Positions 1 through 6,527 of a stretch of 9,007 nucleotides of DNA are shown piece after piece. The position numbers were made by a program, and so were the translations under genes. Source of the stretch: Gammaproteobacteria bacterium (GTDB lineage Bacteria; Pseudomonadota; Gammaproteobacteria; UBA6429; Thiohalophilaceae); the NCBI GenBank assembly GCA_011052165.1, contig DRJN01000165.1:1-9007 (forward strand), in the 5' to 3' direction. Under the pieces are notes generated by a model. It saw only the letters and a program-made list of their open reading frames with translations, did not search any database and was not told the DNA's origin. How positions within the stretch are numbered: position 1 is the stretch's first letter; every line of letters starts with the position of its first letter.

Positions 1-513
1 ATAGATCTCCAGCATCGTGGTTTCCATGTAGCTGAGTTCATCACCGGTTATGGTGATCGTATGTGTAAACGCGGTGGTTTTAGCCTTGTCCCGCATAAAG
101 GGTGATTGCACAATACCCCAGTCCGGATCATCCCACTTTGCCTGAACTTCAAACACCGTGGCATTGCCGTCCTTGCGGGCCTTGCCTCCGGCCAGCAGCG
201 CGACAGCCCGGGGAATGGTCAGTGAATGCATGATCCTGTCATTCTCGGCATCCCACATCCAGTAACCGGTTTCATGATGAAAAACTTTATTGTCAGACTT
301 GCGTTTGACGATCTGGCGATAATGCAGTGCTACCAGCGTTTGCGACTCAGCATTGGTTACATCGCCAATGGCATCGAACACAATCGTTTCATAATAAGGA
401 TTGTGTTCCTCGCCATCCGGCTCAGGCGCAATGTCTTCACCCTGAGCACCTTCCCACACGCCAATCAGAATCGCCAACGGCCCGTAATCTATTTCTGTCT
501 CGACTTCACTCAT
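1..513 (-). CDS. Heme-binding beta-barrel (FABP-like, nitrobindin/THAP4-type) protein, C-terminus cut by window edge
   Basis: The reading frame is open from the ATG at 513 to the window edge, giving 171 residues without a stop. An AGGAGA ribosome site at 521-526 lies 7 bases upstream and fixes the start. The N-terminal part has the family signature: a G-x-W-x-G turn (G18, W20, G22), then an acidic proline-rich stretch (APEPDGEE) and NPYYET, followed by beta-strand segments such as HETGYWMWD and MHSLTIPRAVALLAGG. This matches the small cytosolic beta-barrel family (THAP4 heme-binding domain, formerly DUF1794) whose best-known members bind ferric heme and react with nitric oxide or peroxynitrite. 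The conserved C-terminal segment that supplies the heme-ligand histidine lies beyond the window, so heme binding cannot be judged here. It lies downstream of dnaE and the 38-residue membrane protein on the same strand, probably by operon accident. The family call is fairly safe; the role is inferred. Confidence 0.8.
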   Translation of the reverse strand, partial: MSEVETEIDYGPLAILIGVWEGAQGEDIAPEPDGEEHNPYYETIVFDAIGDVTNAESQTLVALHYRQIVKRKSDNKVFHHETGYWMWDAENDRIMHSLTIPRAVALLAGGKARKDGNATVFEVQAKWDDPDWGIVQSPFMRDKAKTTAFTHTITITGDELSYMETTMLEIY

Positions 514-552
514 TACTGGTTCTCCTTGAATATTATTCGCCTTACTACTGAC

Positions 553-669
553 TTAACCCGGATAATAATAAACAGCCAGCATCACCACCGAGGCAAGCGA
601 TGCAATAAAGCCAATAATCCCGATCAATACTTTCATCCCTACAAGTTTAAAGAGACTGACCTTGCTCAT
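553..669 (-). CDS. 38-residue single-pass membrane protein of unknown function
   Basis: This short gene reads ATG at 669 to TAA at 553. An AGGTGA ribosome site stands about 9 bases upstream. The product starts MSKVSLFKLVGMKVLIG and ends VYYYPG. Residues about 13-33 (VLIGIIGFIASLASVVMLAV) form one hydrophobic segment long enough to cross the membrane. Lysines at 3, 8 and 13 lie on the N-terminal side, which by the positive-inside rule suggests the N-terminus is cytoplasmic. Glycines and small residues in the helix (GIIG, ASLAS) could favour helix packing. It begins 34 bases after the dnaE stop and ends 39 bases before the heme-binding protein gene, so all three may be co-transcribed. I do not recognise a family and assign no function. 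The good ribosome site and membrane-like composition argue that it is real; homologues in other genomes would settle it. Confidence 0.6.
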   Translation of the reverse strand: MSKVSLFKLVGMKVLIGIIGFIASLASVVMLAVYYYPG

Positions 670-703
670 AATAAAATCACCTGTCTGTCTAAACAATACA
701 CTA

Positions 704-3700
704 TCATTGGTAAATCATCCGCACCTGTTCCTTGCCCAACATTTCCCGTAACCGCTGCAACAGTTCATCACTCGGCTGTACGCGCCAGTCTTCTCCCAGG
801 GTCAGTTGCACGCGCGCGTCCGAACGCTGATAATTCAGCACCACCGGGCAGATCCCATCCCGAAAAGGCATCAGCGTGGATTGTAACTCACGAATAAATC
901 CATTGGCGGCACGTTGCTGATCAACCTGTACCAGCAAGCGTTTAGCAAAACGCGTGCGTGCCTGGTTGATGTCATATATGCTGCTGGCGCTCATCTTGAA
1001 TCCACCACTGTAGTCATCCAGGCTGACTTCGCCTTCGACCACGATGAGTTTGTCTTTCGCCAGCAAATCACGATACTGATGAAAGGCTTCGGAAAATACC
1101 GCCAGTTCGATACGCGCACTGCGATCATCAATCGTGATAAAGGCCATGCGATCGCCGCGCCGGGTGTTCATACTGCGCATAGCAATGATCAGACCCGCTA
1201 CCACCACGGTCTGGTTTTTCGCCGGTTTCAAATCCACGATACGCGCGTTAGTAAACTGTTCCAGTTCATCCAGGTAACGATTAATGGGATGACCGGTGAG
1301 ATAAAGACCCAGCGTCTGTTTCTCACAGGCCAGGCGTTGATCTTCGCTCCATTCCGGCTGCCGCTGATATTCCACGCTCGTAGCCGCCGTCGCCCCCGCA
1401 TCTGAATTCGACGCTATCGCAAACAAATCATCAATGCCCGCTTCACGATTCCGATGTTCCTGTTCCGCCAGCTTCTGTGCCGCAGGCAGGGACGCCATAA
1501 GCGTGGCGCGGTTCTCGCCAAAGACGTCCAAGGCACCGGCCATAATCAGCCCTTCCAGTGTGCGGCGGTTAACTTTTTTCAGTTCAATGCGCTTACAGAA
1601 ATCAAACAAATCGATGAAGGGGCCGTTTTTCTCCCGCTCATGAATGATGCCGTCAATAGCCGCTTCGCCCACGCCCTTGATCGCACCCAGCCCGTAAACC
1701 ACCGTCTGTTCACCGTCAACGGTAAAACGATGCGCACAGAGATTGATGTTTGGCGGTTCGACTTCCAGCCCCATATCGGCACATTCGTCGATCAAAGTCA
1801 CTACCTTATCGGTATTATCCATGTCGGCGGACAGCACCGCCGCCATAAAGGCGGCAGGGAACCAGGCCTTAAGCCAGGTGGTCTGATAGGACACCAGTGC
1901 ATAGGCGGCCGAATGCGACTTGTTGAAACCGTAGCCAGCGAATTTTTCCATCAGGTCGAAAATATAAGTGGCGGTCTTTTCCTTCACCCCGCGCTTGACT
2001 GCGCCTTCGGTAAAAATTGTGCGCTGCCTGGCCATTTCCTCGGGCTTTTTCTTGCCCATCGCACGGCGCAACATATCCGCGCCGCCCAGCGTATAACCGG
2101 CCAGCACCTGGGCAATTTGCATCACCTGTTCCTGATAAAGAATGACGCCGTAGGTAGGTTCGAGAATATGCACAATGTCCGGATGCGGGTATTCCGGCTT
2201 TTTGCGCCCGTGCTTGACGTTGATAAAGTCATCCACCATGCCGGACTGCAGGGGGCCGGGACGGAACAGGGCCACGAGGGCGATGATCTCCTCGAAATCG
2301 TCCGGTTGCAAACGTTTGATCAGATCCTTCATACCGCGGGATTCGAGCTGGAACACAGCGGTAGTCTGGCAGGCCTTGAGTAGCGCGAAACTCTTTTTAT
2401 CGTCCAGCGGAATCGCGCTGATATCAACAGGCTCTTCACCTGCCACCTGACGCTGACGGTTCACGGTCTGTAACGCCCAGTCGATGATGGTCAGGGTGCG
2501 CAGGCCGAGAAAGTCGAACTTCACCAGTCCCACGGCTTCCACATCATTCTTGTCGAACTGGGTGACCAGACTGCCACCGCCCTGCTCGCAATACAGCGGT
2601 GTGAAATCCGTCAACTGGGTAGGCGAGATCACCACCCCGCCCGCGTGCTTGCCCGCATTGCGGGCGCAACCTTCCAGCGATTTCGCCAGATCGATCAGGC
2701 TGGCGACGTCCTCTTCATTTTCATAACGTTCACGCAGCGTGTCTTCCTGCTCCAGCGCCTTGTCCAGAGTGATGCCGATTTCAAAGGGAATCAGTTTGGC
2801 AATGCCATCCACCAGCCCGTAGGGATAACCCAGCACCCGCCCCACGTCGCGGATCACCGCCTTGGCCGCCATCGAACCGTAAGTAATGATTTGTGAGACC
2901 TTGTCGCGGCCGTAATGCTCGGCCACATAGTCGATGACCCGATCGCGGCCTTCCATACAGAAATCCACGTCGAAATCGGGCATGGAGACGCGCTCGGGAT
3001 TGAGGAAACGTTCGAACAGCAGATCATAGGCGATGGGGTCGAGATCCGTAATGTTCAGGGCATAGGCGACAATGGATCCCGCGCCGGAGCCGCGCCCCGG
3101 TCCCACCGGAATTGCATGGTCCTTGGCCCAGCGAATAAAGTCAGCCACGATTAAAAAGTAACCGGGGAAGCCCATGCCATTGATCACCTTGAGTTCAATC
3201 TCCAGGCGCTCATCATATGGGCGACGCTTGTCGGCAAAATCCGGGGCGGCGGTATCGAACAGTTTGGGCAGCCGCCGTTCCAAGCCCTTGCGCGATTCGG
3301 CGGCTAGAAACTCCTCGATGCTCATGCCCTCGGGCACCGGATAGTCGGGCAGATAATTCTTGCCCAGGGTCAGTTCAAGATTGCAACGCTGGGCAATGGC
3401 CAGGGTATTTTCCAGCGCTTCGGGGATATCCTCGAACAGCGCGCACATTTCTTTTGCGCTGCGCAGATATTGCTGTTCCGAGTAATCGTGGGGGCGGCGG
3501 GGATCATCCAGCACCCGGCCCTGGTTGATACAGACCCGCGCTTCGTGCGCCTCGAACTCCGACGCTTTGAGAAAACGCACATCGTTGCTGGCCACCACTG
3601 GCACATCCATCTCGATCGCCAGCGCCACCGCCGCATGCAGGTAGTCTTCCTCATTCTCCCGCCCGGTGCGTTGCAGCTCCAGATAAAAACTGTCCGGAAA

Positions 3701-4180
3701 CAGTGCCTGCCATCTAAGCAGCGCCGCTTTCGCCACCGCAGGATTGCCCGACAGTAACGCCAGCCCTACATCTCCCTCACGCCCGGCAGACAGCGCAATC
3801 AGGCCATCCGTGCAGCCCACCAGCCAGTCCCGTTGCAACATAGGCCGCCCCAGGTGCTGACCTTCGATATAGGCGCGGGAAATCAGGCGCGACAGATTGA
3901 GATAACCGCTTCGATCCTTACACAGCAACACCAGCCTGTCTGGCTGACTCGGCTCCTGCTCATTATGCAGCCAGACATCCACCCCGATAATGGGCTTGAT
4001 ACCGGCCGCCATCGCCGCCGTGTAGAATTTCACCATCGCAAACAGATTACTCTGATCGGTCATCGCCACCGCCGACATCCCCGCCTCGGCCACGGCCTTC
4101 ATCAGGGGCTTAACCCGGACAATGCCGTCAACCAGCGAGTATTCAGTATGCAGACGAAGGTGAACGAAAGAGAGAGACAT
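704..4180 (-). CDS. dnaE: DNA polymerase III alpha subunit (replicative polymerase, DnaE1 type)
   Basis: This is the catalytic subunit of the chromosomal replicase, which extends DNA as part of the pol III holoenzyme. The product has 1158 residues, against 1160 in E. coli. Domains in order: an N-terminal PHP domain (about 1-280, opening FVHLRLHTEYSLVDG); palm with PGRGSGAGS (361-369) and the catalytic aspartates D404 and D406 in PDFDVDF; third catalytic aspartate D556 in KFDFLGLRTL; fingers with FRPGPLQSG (639-647) and GFNKSHSAAYA (751-761); a helix-hairpin-helix region near 825-850; and an OB fold at about 990-1070. The likely sliding-clamp motif is at 916-920 (IDDLF), aligned with QADMF of E. 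coli. The start gives MSLSFVHLRLHTEYS, matching family N-termini, though its ribosome site is weak. The stop is TGA at 704-706. In many relatives rnhB lies directly upstream; here about 1.76 kb of accessory DNA intervenes. No intein, frameshift or missing catalytic residue is seen. Confidence 0.98.
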   Translation of the reverse strand: MSLSFVHLRLHTEYSLVDGIVRVKPLMKAVAEAGMSAVAMTDQSNLFAMVKFYTAAMAAGIKPIIGVDVWLHNEQEPSQPDRLVLLCKDRSGYLNLSRLISRAYIEGQHLGRPMLQRDWLVGCTDGLIALSAGREGDVGLALLSGNPAVAKAALLRWQALFPDSFYLELQRTGRENEEDYLHAAVALAIEMDVPVVASNDVRFLKASEFEAHEARVCINQGRVLDDPRRPHDYSEQQYLRSAKEMCALFEDIPEALENTLAIAQRCNLELTLGKNYLPDYPVPEGMSIEEFLAAESRKGLERRLPKLFDTAAPDFADKRRPYDERLEIELKVINGMGFPGYFLIVADFIRWAKDHAIPVGPGRGSGAGSIVAYALNITDLDPIAYDLLFERFLNPERVSMPDFDVDFCMEGRDRVIDYVAEHYGRDKVSQIITYGSMAAKAVIRDVGRVLGYPYGLVDGIAKLIPFEIGITLDKALEQEDTLRERYENEEDVASLIDLAKSLEGCARNAGKHAGGVVISPTQLTDFTPLYCEQGGGSLVTQFDKNDVEAVGLVKFDFLGLRTLTIIDWALQTVNRQRQVAGEEPVDISAIPLDDKKSFALLKACQTTAVFQLESRGMKDLIKRLQPDDFEEIIALVALFRPGPLQSGMVDDFINVKHGRKKPEYPHPDIVHILEPTYGVILYQEQVMQIAQVLAGYTLGGADMLRRAMGKKKPEEMARQRTIFTEGAVKRGVKEKTATYIFDLMEKFAGYGFNKSHSAAYALVSYQTTWLKAWFPAAFMAAVLSADMDNTDKVVTLIDECADMGLEVEPPNINLCAHRFTVDGEQTVVYGLGAIKGVGEAAIDGIIHEREKNGPFIDLFDFCKRIELKKVNRRTLEGLIMAGALDVFGENRATLMASLPAAQKLAEQEHRNREAGIDDLFAIASNSDAGATAATSVEYQRQPEWSEDQRLACEKQTLGLYLTGHPINRYLDELEQFTNARIVDLKPAKNQTVVVAGLIIAMRSMNTRRGDRMAFITIDDRSARIELAVFSEAFHQYRDLLAKDKLIVVEGEVSLDDYSGGFKMSASSIYDINQARTRFAKRLLVQVDQQRAANGFIRELQSTLMPFRDGICPVVLNYQRSDARVQLTLGEDWRVQPSDELLQRLREMLGKEQVRMIYQ

Positions 4181-4213
4181 AGGGCAAGAGTCTCAGCCTA
4201 AACTGCGATCAGT

Positions 4214-4224
4214 TCAAGTCTTGA
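4214..4224. promoter_or_regulatory. Perfect 11-base palindrome upstream of dnaE
   Basis: TCAAGTCTTGA is a perfect inverted repeat with a one-base centre, 34 bases upstream of the dnaE start codon. It lies in the dnaE leader or promoter region, so it could be a regulator site. No matching -35/-10 pair for dnaE was found nearby. An 11-base palindrome can arise by chance, so this is only a candidate. Confidence 0.2.
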
Positions 4225-4276
4225 CAGGTTGTTTCGGATGAGAGATGGACAAAAATTATTGCCGAAAACGGCGGAT

Positions 4277-4307
4277 GCGCAAAGGAGATTTCTGAAATTT
4301 TTTGCGC
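4277..4307. repeat. Nested inverted repeat just upstream of the toxin-antitoxin promoter
   Basis: Outer arms GCGCAAA (4277-4283) and TTTGCGC (4301-4307) are a perfect 7-base inverted repeat. Inside them ATTTC (4288-4292) and GAAAT (4294-4298) form a second palindrome around one T. Both share nearly the same axis, so as duplex DNA the element is a 31-base dyad. It ends 3 bases before the candidate -35 of the antitoxin promoter. It could bind a regulator, or be the trace of a terminator or insertion boundary. A second small hairpin (GCCG, A4 loop, CGGC) lies just left of it at 4261-4272. Confidence 0.45.
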
Positions 4308-4310
4308 GCC

Positions 4311-4339
4311 TTTAAATCTGTACCTTTATGGAATATACT
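4311..4339 (+). promoter_or_regulatory. Sigma-70-type promoter of the toxin-antitoxin operon
   Basis: A -35 element TTTAAA (4311-4316, four of six consensus bases) and a -10 element TATACT (4334-4339, five of six) are separated by 17 bases, the optimal spacing. The predicted transcript starts near 4346, about 20 bases before the antitoxin ATG. It is the only well-formed promoter seen in this intergenic region and points into the toxin-antitoxin pair. Confidence 0.65.
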
Positions 4340-4345
4340 TAATAA

Positions 4346-4365
4346 GGTGTTACCGAGGTATTACC
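4346..4365 (+). promoter_or_regulatory. Candidate tandem operator for the antitoxin
   Basis: Two 9-base copies, GGTGTTACC (4346-4354) and GGTATTACC (4357-4365), stand 11 bases apart, one helical turn. The second is a perfect palindrome (GGTA-T-TACC) and the first a near-palindrome. They cover the predicted transcription start and the ribosome site (GAGGT at 4355-4359) and end at the antitoxin ATG. Ribbon-helix-helix antitoxins usually repress their own operon by binding adjacent short palindromic sites as dimers side by side, which fits this layout. Binding itself is inferred. Confidence 0.5.
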
Positions 4366-4599
4366 ATGAAAACCATCACTGTAAAAGCTGACCATGAGTT
4401 TGACGCGATGCTCAATCAGTTGGCATCGCGTTTACATACTACCAAGAGCCGTATAATTCGGGATGCGGTACGTAATTATCTTAAGTACCTTGACCGCGAA
4501 TCACTTCGACAGCAGATTCGGGATGCATCACTCAAAACCCGGGAGCAAGCAAAACAACTGTCAATAGATCTCGAAGCCGGAAATGGCGATGGCCTTTAA
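4366..4599 (+). CDS. Ribbon-helix-helix antitoxin of a MazF/PemK-type toxin-antitoxin pair
   Basis: The 77-residue product begins with a ribbon-helix-helix DNA-binding fold: a short strand (KTITVKAD, 2-9), a first helix (about 10-24), a turn at HTTKS (24-28) and a second helix (about 28-45, RIIRDAVRNYLKYLDRE). Residues 46-77 are charged and helical, then end in a flexible EAGNGDGL tail; this is the part expected to wrap around and block the toxin. Such antitoxins dimerise, neutralise the partner and repress the operon. The start has a GAGGT ribosome site 6 bases upstream and follows a good promoter. The stop lies 17 bases inside the toxin gene, typical of translational coupling. Base composition is visibly more AT-rich than dnaE, which suggests acquisition. 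The exact antitoxin subfamily cannot be named. Confidence 0.85.
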   Translation: MKTITVKADHEFDAMLNQLASRLHTTKSRIIRDAVRNYLKYLDRESLRQQIRDASLKTREQAKQLSIDLEAGNGDGL

Positions 4600-4933
4600 A
4601 CGCGGCGCTATTTATCTGGCTAATTTCAATCCATCAAAAGGTAACGAGCCAGGTAAAATTCGCCCCTGTGTTGTTATGCAAAGTGATTTGCTGAATGAGG
4701 TCGGGCACCCCAGTACCACAGTGTTGCCATTGACCACTCAGTTAATTGATGATGCTGCACCTCTACGTTATCGAATTAAAGCGCGTGATAAGCTGCATAC
4801 TGATTCTGACCTGATGCTGGATCAAACAAGAACCATTGATAACCAGCGAATAACAAGTAATTTGCTCACAGCACTTACCCAGACCGAGCTTTTTGAAATT
4901 GAGGTGTTGTGGCAAACGGTATTAGGACCTTAG
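4583..4933 (+). CDS. MazF/PemK family toxin, mRNA-cleaving endoribonuclease
   Basis: The product (116 residues from the first ATG) matches the MazF/PemK/Kid family of sequence-specific RNases that arrest growth by cutting mRNA. Family motifs are in order: FKRGAIYLANFNPSKGNEPG (5-24), catalytic-type arginine R27 in KIRPCVV, VLPLTTQ (47-53) with the conserved threonine, and LDQTRTID (79-86) holding the conserved aspartate and a basic residue. Length is normal for the family (about 105-120) and no key residue appears lost, so it is probably active. The gene overlaps the antitoxin by 17 bases. A second in-frame ATG at 4589 fits the only purine-rich ribosome-like site (GGAA, 4579-4582) better and would give 114 residues starting MAFKRG. 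The cleavage sequence cannot be predicted. The family is recognised with confidence; the subtype name is left open. Confidence 0.92.
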   Translation: MAMAFKRGAIYLANFNPSKGNEPGKIRPCVVMQSDLLNEVGHPSTTVLPLTTQLIDDAAPLRYRIKARDKLHTDSDLMLDQTRTIDNQRITSNLLTALTQTELFEIEVLWQTVLGP

Positions 4934-4934
4934 A

Positions 4935-4967
4935 AATGATTTTCTGTGTATTTTACAGAAAATTATT
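4935..4967. terminator. AT-rich hairpin between convergent genes, possible bidirectional terminator
   Basis: Starting 2 bases after the toxin stop, ATTTTCTGT (4939-4947) and ACAGAAAAT (4955-4963) form a perfect 9-base inverted repeat with a 7-base loop. The arms can be extended outward by three further pairs past one mismatch. The toxin and HNH genes converge on it, so it may end transcripts in both directions. The stem is poor in GC and has no long T tract, so termination may be weak. Confidence 0.5.
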
Positions 4968-5040
4968 TCGTGAAGGTACTTATCTTGTGGTTTATCCAGG
5001 TTAGGACTGGATTGATTCAACCGGCAGAAAAACCGCAGCC

Positions 5041-5610
5041 CTACATTTTCCATTCACGGTCGAATTCATTGAACTGTGTTTTGAGGAACTCCATCTGATC
5101 GCCGAGGATGCGGCGATTGCGCAACACCAGATACTCCGCCACGTTGGGCACGTAGGGAATGGCCAGCAACGGCATGCCGGCCTCTTCCGGTGTCTTGCTG
5201 CCCTTGCGGGTATTGCAGCGCTTGCAGGCCGTGACGACATTGAGCCAGTGATTTTTCCCCCCACGGGAAATCGGTTTGACATGATCGCGAGTTAATTGAG
5301 AAACCCTGTGGCTCTTGCCGCAATAGAGACAAAGGTGGTGATCACGCCGAAACAGTTCGAGGTTATTCAGGGGGGGTGCCAGATAGCGCAGACGACGCCG
5401 GTTTTCACCTTTAACGGCAATAATAGAGTTGATCTCAATCGTGCTGACCTCACCAGTCAGACGGCTGACCCCTCCATGCAGAAAAAACTTGTATTCCCCC
5501 GCCGTCCAGGCCACGCGCTCGCTCGCGTACAGGCAGACCGCCTCCTGCCAGGGAATCCAGTTTATCGGCTGTCCGGTTATATCCAGTCTCAATATCAAAG
5601 GCAAGCTCAT
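5041..5610 (-). CDS. HNH endonuclease family protein (zinc-ribbon type, McrA-like HNH)
   Basis: With the ATG at 5610 the product has 189 residues. Its C-terminal half carries a full HNH nuclease module: CLYC (94-97), TRDHVKPISRGG (108-118) with metal-binding H110, N124 in WLNVV, and ACKRCNTRKG (128-137) with N133. Cysteine pairs C94/C97 and C129/C132 would hold a structural zinc. The N-terminal half (1-80, including WIPWQEAVCLYASERVAW) is a domain seen in stand-alone HNH proteins of proteobacteria and cyanobacteria whose substrate is unknown. An upstream in-frame ATG at 5670 would add 20 residues but falls inside a terminator-like hairpin loop; the shorter form starts at a family-like MSLPLILRLD, with only a weak GAG ribosome site. 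No methylase or other restriction partner is nearby, so it cannot be called a restriction enzyme. It separates the toxin-antitoxin pair from rnhB. Confidence 0.82.
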   Translation of the reverse strand: MSLPLILRLDITGQPINWIPWQEAVCLYASERVAWTAGEYKFFLHGGVSRLTGEVSTIEINSIIAVKGENRRRLRYLAPPLNNLELFRRDHHLCLYCGKSHRVSQLTRDHVKPISRGGKNHWLNVVTACKRCNTRKGSKTPEEAGMPLLAIPYVPNVAEYLVLRNRRILGDQMEFLKTQFNEFDREWKM

Positions 5611-5651
5611 GCTGTTCTCATATCTGTGATAGAAGCGTAACGGCAACGGCG

Positions 5652-5681
5652 AAAAACCACCCCGTCGCAAGCGGGCGGGGT
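5652..5681 (-). terminator. Rho-independent-type terminator, leftward
   Basis: Read on the minus strand, ACCCCG (5681-5676) and CGGGGT (5664-5659) form a 6-base GC-rich stem around an 11-base loop, followed by GG and five T (5656-5652). It would end leftward transcripts from rnhB, or from the possible promoter at 5857-5885, before the HNH gene. The stem is short, so strength is uncertain. Confidence 0.5.
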
Positions 5682-5699
5682 ATTAATCTGTAACGTACT

Positions 5700-5746
5700 G
5701 ATGGGTTTCCCCTCTGGACTTCGCGCTTCGCTCTACCCATCCTACC
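5700..5746. repeat. REP-like palindromic element
   Basis: GATGGGT (5700-5706) and ACCCATC (5735-5741) are a perfect 7-base inverted repeat flanking a segment with CTTCGCGCTTCGCTC. Read on the minus strand it begins GGTAGGATGGGTAGAGCGAA and ends in AAACCCATC. From memory this resembles a dispersed intergenic palindrome common in proteobacterial genomes; a genome-wide copy count could not be made here. Confidence 0.5.
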
Positions 5747-5856
5747 GTTTTTCGTGACAAGCCACGGGGAATTAAAACCAAAGAGATTAACCCCGAAGAG
5801 ATCCCACTTTATTGTTATGTGCGGAAAAATTTCTCCTCGCTATCTGTATCTTGCTA

Positions 5857-5885
5857 TATATAACGCGATTTTCTTATTAAAACAA
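5857..5885 (-). promoter_or_regulatory. Possible leftward promoter
   Basis: On the minus strand TTGTTT (5885-5880) and TATATA (5862-5857) are 17 bases apart, a good sigma-70 layout. A transcript would start near 5850 and run toward the HNH gene, meeting the hairpin at 5681-5652 after about 170-200 bases. AT-rich DNA gives such matches by chance, so confidence is low. Confidence 0.35.
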
Positions 5886-5941
5886 ATGCCTGTGAAAGGA
5901 CAGTGACATACTGACAAAACAAGGTTGAGAGCACGTCTGCC

Positions 5942-6523
5942 TCAGGCCAGCAGTCTTTTGACCGGCCTAAAACTGCGCCGATGAATGCGGCTCACCCCCA
6001 ACTCCTGTAAGGCTGCGATATGCATTTTAGTGGGATACCCCTTGTGTCGGGCCAGACCATAACCAGGATAGTGCGTATCCAGCTCCACCATTTCCTGATC
6101 TCGCGCCACCTTGGCAATAATCGAAGCGGCGCTAATGACTTCCACTGTAGCATCACCCCCGATAATTGCTTCAGCCGGGCAATCCAGCGGCGGACAGCGA
6201 TTGCCATCAATCAGCGCCCGATGGGGCGGCGGATGCAGTTGCGCCACGGCCCGTTTCATCGCCAACAGACTGGCCTGAAGAATATTGATGTTATCGATTT
6301 CCTCCACTTCGGCGCGTCCCAGCGCCCAGGCCAGTGCCTTTTCTCGGATTTCAAGCGCCAGGCGTTCGCGTTTTTTCTCGCTGATTTTTTTGGAGTCCAC
6401 CAACCCTTCAATAGGCCGATTCGGATCCAGAATCACCGCCGCCGCCACTACCGGCCCGGCCAGCGGGCCACGCCCCACTTCATCCACCCCGGCAACCCGC
6501 TCATCTATTATCAAAGTCTCCAC
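5942..6523 (-). CDS. rnhB: Ribonuclease HII
   Basis: RNase HII cuts RNA in RNA-DNA hybrids and starts removal of single ribonucleotides misplaced in DNA. The 193-residue product has the usual length and the DEDD metal-binding set: D14 and E15 in AGVDEVGRGPLAG, D106 in ALIDGNRCP, and D124 in GGDATVEVISAASI. Other family blocks are LVDSKKISEKKRE (41-53), KVARDQEM (138-145), YPGYGLARHKGYPT (152-165) and a C-terminal HRRSFRPVK. The start is GTG at 6523, set by a strong AAAGGAGT ribosome site (6528-6535). The stop is TGA at 5942-5944. In many gammaproteobacteria this gene sits between lpxB and dnaE; here dnaE is on the same strand but about 1.76 kb away, while the upstream side faces a divergent gnnA-gnnB pair. 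Confidence 0.97.
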   Translation of the reverse strand: METLIIDERVAGVDEVGRGPLAGPVVAAAVILDPNRPIEGLVDSKKISEKKRERLALEIREKALAWALGRAEVEEIDNINILQASLLAMKRAVAQLHPPPHRALIDGNRCPPLDCPAEAIIGGDATVEVISAASIIAKVARDQEMVELDTHYPGYGLARHKGYPTKMHIAALQELGVSRIHRRSFRPVKRLLA

Positions 6524-6527
6524 ACTG

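Larger units (their letters stand above)
5611..5941. other. Non-coding stretch between the HNH gene and rnhB
   Basis: No convincing gene is seen here on either strand. From left to right it holds the HNH leader, a leftward terminator-like hairpin (5652-5681), a REP-like palindrome (5700-5746), an inverted repeat CGGGG/CCCCG (5765-5769 and 5791-5795) whose inner flanks also pair through TTAA, and an AT-rich patch with a possible leftward promoter (5857-5885). This is a high density of palindromes for 331 bases and suggests a recombination or insertion scar. Confidence 0.6.

Noticed and set aside
226..897. A 223-residue plus-strand frame at the left edge
   Set aside because: It runs antisense across the heme-binding protein, the small membrane protein and the dnaE 3' end, all of which have better support.
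1454..2383. A 309-residue open frame on the plus strand inside dnaE
   Set aside because: It lies wholly antisense to a full-length conserved dnaE, has no recognisable domain and reads as a reverse-strand shadow with low-complexity histidine and glycine content.
4221..4249. TTGACA at 4221-4226 as a rightward -35 element
   Set aside because: No acceptable -10 lies 16-18 bases downstream, and a better promoter for the toxin-antitoxin pair exists at 4311-4339.
5611..5670. Longer HNH protein starting at 5670
   Set aside because: That ATG lies in the loop of a terminator-like hairpin, and the 20 added residues do not look like the conserved start of the family.
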